NCBI GenBank assembly: GCA_963457665.1
Contig: OY735216.1
Location: forward strand, 44,369,794 to 44,433,793
Length of the DNA stretch: 64,000 nucleotides
Direction of reading: 5' to 3'
Source of the DNA: Thysanoteuthis rhombus
Lineage: Eukaryota; Mollusca; Cephalopoda; Oegopsida; Thysanoteuthidae
Each line of letters starts with the position of its first letter. Within the stretch, counting starts at the first letter, position 1. Both the position numbers and the translations under genes were made by a program. Shown piece by piece: positions 58,320-64,000 of this stretch. The notes beneath the pieces were generated by a model, which worked only from the letters and a program-made list of their open reading frames with translations, was not told where the DNA came from and ran no database searches.

Positions 58320-59700
58320 GCTGAATCACGAGAAAAAGGGAGACAGGAAGAGAAAGGGTGACACTGAGAAAGAGAGAGAGAGAGAGATGGGGGGGCAAAA
58401 GGAGGAGAGTGAGGAAGGAGAGGGAAAAGAAAGAGAGGAAAAAGAGGGTAAAGAAAAAACATTTGATGTGAGAAAGAAAGATAGCGAGAGGAAGAGAGGA
58501 AGAGAAAAGAGAGAGGGAAGGAGGCAGAGAGAAAGAACGTAAGAAAGAGAAAAATAAAGAGAAGAAGAGAGGAGAAAAGAGAGTGTGTGTGAGAGAAAAA
58601 AACAGAAGAGGAGAGGGTGCGTGAGAAAGAGACAGAGAGTGCGAGAGAGAGAGAGAGAGACAGAGAAAGAAATACGGAAAAAAGGGTAAAGAGAAAATTT
58701 GGAGAGAAAAAGAAAAAGAGAGTGAAAAAAGGAGAAAGGAAGAGAGAAAAAGTGAGAGGGTGAGAGAGGAAAGTCTGGAGAGGAATGAGGGTAATAGAGA
58801 GAAGGCAGGGAGAAAAAATGGTATAGAGAAAATCTTATGAGAGAATACGAGAAAGGAAGAGAGAGGTTGAGGAAAAGAGTACGTGAGAAAGAGTGGAAGA
58901 GGGGAAGGAGAGGAAGAGTGAGAGAAAAAAGAGAGAAGAAATGAGTGAAAAGAAAATCTGATGGGAGAAGAAGAGAAAGAAATTAAAGAATGATAGAGAT
59001 ATGAGAATAGAAAGGGTAAACAAATCAAAGAAAGAAGAGTAGAGTTATTTGAAAAGAAAGAATGAAGGACAGAAGAAATACAAAAAAAACGAAAGGGAAA
59101 AGGAAGAAGGAAAGAGTAAACAGAAAATTAAAAAAAGGAAAGGAAAAAGAAAGAAAGATACAAAAAAGAATAGAATCAAAAATAGAATTAATGAAAGTTA
59201 ACAAAGAGAAAAAAGATTTTTTCAAATCACAAAGAAATAACAAAAAAGAAGGAAAAAAGAAAAAAGAGAAAAAAAGGAATGAAAAGTGAGATAGAAAGAA
59301 AAAAGGGAAAACACAAAGAAAAAAGGTGATTATGAAATAAAAATAGAGAGAAAGAAAAGTCAAAGATTGGAAAAAAACAAAGAAAAATGAAAGAAAGAGA
59401 GGAAGAAAGGAAAAGAAAGAAAAACAGAAAGAAAGAAAAGGAGAGATTGACATTATGGCAGAAAAGGAAAAAGTCAAAAGGAAAAGGAAGATAGGGGATG
59501 ACTGGAGAGAAGAAAAAAAGAAAAATCAAATGAGAAAGAACGAGAATTACATAGAGGGAAGGATATACAGAGGGATAAGGAGAGAGGGAGAAAGAGAGGG
59601 GCTGAGAGATGGAGAGATAGAATGACGGAGGTAAAAGAAAAGCCGACAAAAATGAAAGGGAAAGAAAACAAGAAAAAGAGAGGGAGAGAGAGAGTTATTA
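58320..59700 (+). repeat. ~1.4-kb polypurine (GA-rich) tract
   Basis: Almost exclusively A and G on the plus strand with GAGAGAGA, GGAAAG and AAAGAAAG wording. All long open frames here (for example 244 codons on the minus strand at 58294-59028, Ser/Leu/Phe-rich) are artefacts of the tract. Confidence 0.95.
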
Positions 59701-59934
59701 GGGATCATATAAACCCCGTCTTTAAGAAGGTAAATGCCGTTTTACCTTGGAACGCTAGTACCAAGCGAAGGGTGGAATAATGAAGCGGGTGGAGAAGAAT
59801 GTTCATGGGGGTGGGGTAGGGAGTTACCGGGTGGAGCTAGGAGGGAGAGAGAGAGAGAGAGAGAGATAAAAAGATAGAGAGAGTGAAAGAGAAAAGAGAA
59901 GCGGGAGTGTCAAGATAAAAAGTACGGAGGGTGG

Positions 59935-60660
59935 ATTCTCTCTTTCCCTCCTCTCTCTGTCTGTCCCTCTCAGTCACTCTCTCTTTGTGCATGCGTGCGC
60001 ACGCGCATGTCTTAGGTCTGCCTGTCTGTCTGTCCGCCCGCCTGCCCGCCTGTCGGTCTGTCTGTCCGTCCGTCTGTCTGTACGTAAGGTGATTCATTCG
60101 GGCGTATTTACCGGTACTTTTGGGGCCCGGCATGTTGTAAACAACTTTCAGAAGAGAAAAGCTCGAATCGAACGAATGACGATAGAAGAAAGAAAATATC
60201 CCTTTTTTTTTCTTTTTTTTTTCTTTTTTCTTTTTTTAGGTTTAATTTTTTTTTTTTTTGAATGAAGACAAAACTCGCTGAGAAGAAGAGAATGTAAAAG
60301 CGACGCACAGAGTTCTGTGTGCGTGTGTGTGTCTCGCTTTTTCTCTACACCGCTCGCCTCCTCTCTCACTTTGGGAAACGTCATTCGCTGTTTTGTTCTG
60401 TGTTTCTCTTTCTTTTCTTTCTTCCTTCTCTCTTTCTTTTTTCTTTCTTTCTTTTTTTCCCCAGCTTTGATTCTATCTGCCTTTCTCTCTTTTCTATCTT
60501 ATTCTTTTTGTATTTCTTTCTTTTTGTCGTTCTTTACATCTTTCTTATTCCTCTCTCTCCCTTTCTTTTCTGTTTAGCTGTGTTTTTCTGTCATCCTTCC
60601 TCCTTTCTTTTTTTCTTTCTTTCTTTCTTTCTTTTTTTCTATCTATTCGTCTGTTTGTAT
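59935..60660 (+). repeat. Polypyrimidine tract (CT-rich, TTTC-rich)
   Basis: CTCTCTTTCCC and CTGTCTGTC blocks (59938-60085), poly-T blocks near 60200-60260, then TTCTTTC-type repeats (60405-60650). Strand composition flips from purine to pyrimidine at about 59935. Confidence 0.9.
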
Positions 60661-60853
60661 ACGTATGTGCATACGTGTGTGTATCCAAGAACGTATGCCT
60701 GGGTACACGCGAGTGGACAGGTGTGTGTGTAAATGTCTATGTATACAAATATGCGTACGGATCCTTTGAAGAGCCGTCTAAGACATTGAACTCTTACCAT
60801 TAGTATACCATATCATATTGTTAATATAACTCTTACAAGTGACCTGATGCATA

Positions 60854-60857
<4 letters not shown>

Positions 60858-60913
<56 letters not shown>

Positions 60914-60935
60914 TGTGTGTGTGTGTGTGTGTGTG
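60858..60935. repeat. (TA)n(GT)n microsatellite
   Basis: TA 60858-60910 then GT 60913-60935. Confidence 0.95.
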
Positions 60936-61029
60936 CATGTGTGTGTATGCTTGTTGTTAAGAAATGGATAAAGGATCAAACAGAACGTGTTATACTGAAA
61001 CTCTTATTTGAAATGACCTCCCGTTGTAA

Positions 61030-61300
61030 CATGGTAAATATATCACTCAGCCTAGACAACGTAAATGGAATAAACAATGAAAGAAAATTGAGTCAGTTAC
61101 TCGGACCTTTGCATTACTGGCGGCAGTTCAGCTCAATGGTAACAGCAATGCTACGCAGATACGGTCGCATATTCGAATCTTGGAGCAGCCCCATTTTCTT
61201 CAATTGTTTATTCTATTTACATCGTCAAGGCCAAGTGATATATTAACCGTCTAATAACGGGAACACATTTTAAATAAGACTTTCAATATAATATGACGCA
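61030..61300 (+). mobile_element. tRNA-derived SINE (family 1) with inverted arms
   Basis: Left arm 61048-61092 (CCTAGACAACGTAAATGGAA, TAAACAATGAAAGAAAATTG) is an imperfect reverse complement of the right arm 61190-61232 (CATTTTCTTCAATTGTTTAT, TCTATTTACATCGTCAAGG). The tRNA-like head lies between: CCTTTGCATTACTGG, CAGTTCAGCTCAATGGTAAC (A-box), ATATTCGAATCTTGGAGC (B-box region). The 3' end continues ATATTAACCGTCTAATAACG and AATATAATATGACGC. No (TA)n boundary at this copy. Confidence 0.82.
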
Positions 61301-62040
61301 ATTTATAAACACACACACTCATACACACGCACACATATATGTATAAATTGTTATTTATTCTGAGGGTTGAGATATCTATGCATGAAGGGTGCTTAATATA
61401 AGGAATAGAGCATATGTAAATAGGTGTACATAGAAAATCAAGTTCTTCGTGGTGACTCTGAGTTCCATTCATCATCCATTTACGCTCTTTTCTAATTCAA
61501 TGATAGAGATCACCAGTGATAAAATAACCACCAAATAGTAAAAAGCTTTACATCTTTATTCATGTCAGTTCAGTCACTTATTTACCTGTAAAAGCAATAA
61601 ACGTATTATTTTCAAAGCACCTTATGTTTTACACAGAATTAGATATTAGAGTGCTTAGTGTGTAAATTCCCTTCTTGGGATCATAAGTTGTTTGATATGT
61701 AACTGTTTTTAAGGAATTTAAAAACGAAACGAGCATGTCAACAAGTATGTATGCACGTATTTATAACGAACAATGTGACACTTTTTATTTGTTTCTCTGC
61801 TCGTAACACTTGAAGGTAAGAACTCTGCTGATAGAAATATCTTCCGTACGATATTTGACTTAATGGCTTTTCCCATTGACACGACTTCAGTAACTTTTTA
61901 ATAGGAATTCCAATGAAAGTCGTAAATATTCATTTACACTATTAACAGCTTTGAAGTCGAGAACTACGACATGTTTACGTTGGTAAGAGAATAGGAAGAA
62001 AAAATTCAGACTCCACAGAAATGCATAACGTCCCGTAATA

Positions 62041-62268
62041 TATATATATATATTGTGTCATCCACAGACAGCTGTTTCGATGTATTTCATCTCTTCAGTG
62101 TGGCTATGGACTTTCCATTATCCCATCAAGTACCACGAGGCAGGATTGAAACTTCAGACCCGGAGGCCGATATCTTACCTCTGGACTACGGAACTGGACA
62201 GTTAGTAAGGCTGAATTTAAGCGATATATTCATTTACACACAAATTCCTCATGCACCAGAGTGGTCTA

Positions 62269-62270
<2 letters not shown>
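62041..62270 (-). mobile_element. Hammerhead-bearing 310-nt repeat, best-preserved ribozyme
   Basis: Starts beside (TA)n (62038-62053) and runs through the ribozyme (62062-62103), TTTCCATTATCCCATCAAG, GAGGCAGGATTGAAAC, TTCAGACCCGGAGGCCGATA, CTGGACTACGGAACTGGACA, GAATTTAAGCGATATAT and CACCAGAGTGGTCTATAG, ending at (GT)n. About 225 nt of the 310-nt unit are present. No coding capacity. Sense strand of the ribozyme is minus. Confidence 0.82.
62062..62103 (-). ncRNA. Type I hammerhead ribozyme, all core positions intact
   Basis: Minus strand: CCACA (62099-62103), CTGAAGA (62092-62098), stem II GATG-AAATA-CATC (4 bp), GAAAC (62074-62078), AGCTGTC (62067-62073), TGTGG (62062-62066). Stem I CCACA/TGTGG is a perfect 5 bp. 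Stem III is the perfect palindrome ACAGCTGT with no loop, which in known examples works best as a dimer. The cleavage triplet is GUC, with predicted scission between 62067 and 62066. Confidence 0.85.
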
Positions 62271-62307
<37 letters not shown>

Positions 62308-62370
62308 TGTGTCTATGTGTGTGTGTGTTTGTGTGTTTGTGTGTGTCTATATTTGTGAGTGTGTGTGTAT
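62271..62370. repeat. (GT)n microsatellite
   Basis: About 90 bp of GT with TTTG and CTAT interruptions, starting at the end of the hammerhead repeat. Confidence 0.93.
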
Positions 62371-62974
62371 CTTTAAGGGATGTTAAGTGGAAAAAAGTTT
62401 CCAGTATTCCTAGACACAAAAAAATGGCTGAATCATTTGAGGTTTAAGTGATGGAAGCTACTGAATGCATTGATGTAGGAGACAGAGAATGTGAGAGGAG
62501 GGTACACGTTGTTTCTATAACAACCTGCTACCAAACAATGGCTGCAAGCTATTTTTGCTTTTTGTCTTTTATCCTAAAAGCGCAGTGGGGCCAGACGGAA
62601 CGTGCATATGTATTTAGAAGTATATATGGTGGACATACATCTAGGGTGGTTATGTAACGTGACTTACGCCATACAATACTCGCTGGTGTAAAGTAAGGAC
62701 CCAGGGTTTGGCAAAGTGCATTTTTTAGGGTGGGGATGAACAGCTTTCTTTTAATTTGTACTCTGCTTCAGCAAAACTTTGGTAACAGCTTGTCGGTTAG
62801 AGTAAACAAATCGCTCGAAGAATGGCATTGCACTCCTATGGCCAGCACAGAATAATTATATAAAAATCTCTGTTTTATTACGATTGATAGCAACTCAGTT
62901 TTATCTGTGAGACAGAGCTTTTATCTTTCGATGAATAATTATAAACTTGCCAACGTTCAGTTTATGGGTGGATC

Positions 62975-63295
62975 CACTATGGTGGTGATAGTGATGGTGG
63001 TGATGATAGTGATAGTAATGACAATCATGGTTATGGTGTTGATGATAGTGATGATAGCGGTGGTAGACATTTTAGTGATGGTACGGGAAAGATCATCACC
63101 ATTCCCACCAGTGCCATCATCGCCACCAATACCACCACTAACATCACAACCACTACCTCACCAACATTAACTAATCCCATCACCAACACCATAACTATCA
63201 TCACCACCAACACCACCACCAATACCACCAATAGCAACAACACATCATCACTTCCATCAACATCACTATCATTACCATCATCAACCCCATCGATA
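62975..63295. repeat. (GRT)n then (AYC)n degenerate triplet repeat with strand switch
   Basis: 62978-63082 is GTGGTGATAGTGATGG-type repeat. From about 63095 it becomes CACCATCACCACC-type repeat up to 63290. The two halves are reverse-complement in wording and could fold on each other. Val/Met/Ile-rich open frames here are artefacts. Confidence 0.85.
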
Positions 63296-63299
63296 CAGT

Positions 63300-64000
63300 G
63301 AAGATAGCTGCGATGTCGGCCCCAGCATTCAACCAAAACATGGTGGTCATCCTGAATTGCTGGATATCATATTATATCCATTGCTGATAAGAAAATTGAT
63401 CTGAAAACAGTTGTCGCTGGTAATCTTTTCAAAAGTGGTTTCCAGGGTCGACACACTGGAATTCCATTATAGTTCAATACCCAAATTCGTTTTGGATGCT
63501 TTTGGCTATAAGTATACCAAATTGCATGCTTATATTACAAAATGTACAATTACTTGACCAAACAGTCCCATTATAAGGGATGTTTTGACTAGAAAACAAC
63601 AGGCAAAAAATGTGTGTCTCCCATCAGTCAACCTTTCTTCCTCATCACCCTCCATTTGGTCAATTTTTAAATCTGAGCCCCCTTTGGGGTAATACTGACC
63701 CCATTGTGAATGACCGCTCCTTATTGCATATCTGTTAAAAAGAACGTTGCTTTCATCATGCAATGTCAGTGTGCATGTTTGTATGTGCAGGTATGCGCGT
63801 ACAAACGCATACGAACATACGCACAAACACACATCTATACACGCACAAGCAAACAAACATACACATACACACATACACCTACAGACACGCCAACACGAAA
63901 TTTATATTCATATACACACACAGGCATAGATTCCCTCATACAAACATGCACACACACACACACACATGTTCCCACACACATACACACGCACACTCAAAAA
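63300..64000. other. No gene; CA-rich sequence towards the end
   Basis: Unique sequence to about 63770, then ACAC/CATAC-rich DNA to the window end (clean CA block 63949-63965). Confidence 0.55.

Noticed and set aside
58294..59028. 244-codon open frame, the longest in the window
   Set aside because: It is the Ser/Leu/Phe-rich complement of a polypurine tract, which has few stop codons in any pyrimidine frame. No domain and no gene context.
62907..63336. Val/Met/Ile-rich open frames resembling membrane segments
   Set aside because: They are GTGATG-type triplet repeats, and the hydrophobicity is a codon artefact.

Overview
The window looks like repeat-dense, gene-free DNA from a large animal genome. 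Very long (TA)n and (CA/GT)n microsatellites, tRNA-derived SINEs, 5'-truncated RTE-type LINEs and decayed Tc1/mariner relics occur together. That mix is typical of coleoid cephalopods (octopus or squid), but assignment to that group is an inference. I found no exon, splice-supported open reading frame or conserved host protein. Every recognisable protein stretch belongs to a transposable element, and every long open frame outside those is a translated simple repeat or purine/pyrimidine tract.

Layout. 0-8 kb: SINE fragments, then a three-level nest at 3.2-5.1 kb, where a + RTE LINE sits inside a - RTE LINE that itself interrupts one unit of a duplicated sequence. 8.4-10.7 kb: a LINE with a restriction-like endonuclease C-terminus, present as two head-to-tail 3' ends between (AAT)n tracts. 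11-14 kb: purine-rich and TA-rich simple sequence. 14.9-16.2 kb: tRNA-type SINEs, one carrying a hammerhead-like domain and 36-bp inverted ends. 17.9-18.5 kb: an RTE relic. 20.4-22.4 kb: a 125-bp tandem repeat, a dispersed repeat and a 5S rRNA-derived SINE. 22.6-23.0 kb: a foldback element with 64-bp arms. 23.5-29.5 kb: RTE relics, two Tc1 transposase relics embedded in a GGGGTCAAAAG minisatellite, an L2/CR1-like C-terminus and a mariner C-terminus. 29.8-31.3 kb: a hammerhead-bearing 310-nt repeat and a minus-strand 3' end of the 9-10 kb LINE. 34.8-38.3 kb: an RTE relic and a second tRNA SINE with a hammerhead-like core. 42-53 kb: more RTE, SINE, mariner and hammerhead-repeat copies and a tRNA-Val(CAC)-like relic. 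58.3-60.7 kb: 1.4 kb of polypurine followed by polypyrimidine. 61-62.3 kb: a SINE with inverted arms and the best-preserved hammerhead repeat.

The most interesting system is the family of 310-nt repeats at 29.8, 42.0 and 62.1 kb. Each carries a type I hammerhead ribozyme core with a palindromic stem III. Each abuts (TA)n on the 3' side of the ribozyme, and one copy shows a repeat period of exactly 310 nt between equivalent cleavage positions. This is the architecture expected of retrozyme-type, RNA-circle-derived retroelements. Hammerhead-like cores also occur in a separate tRNA-derived SINE family. Second in interest is the 3' UTR of the restriction-like-endonuclease LINE: three hairpins, two of them from a duplicated module and mostly capped by GCAA loops, with base-pair-preserving substitutions between copies.
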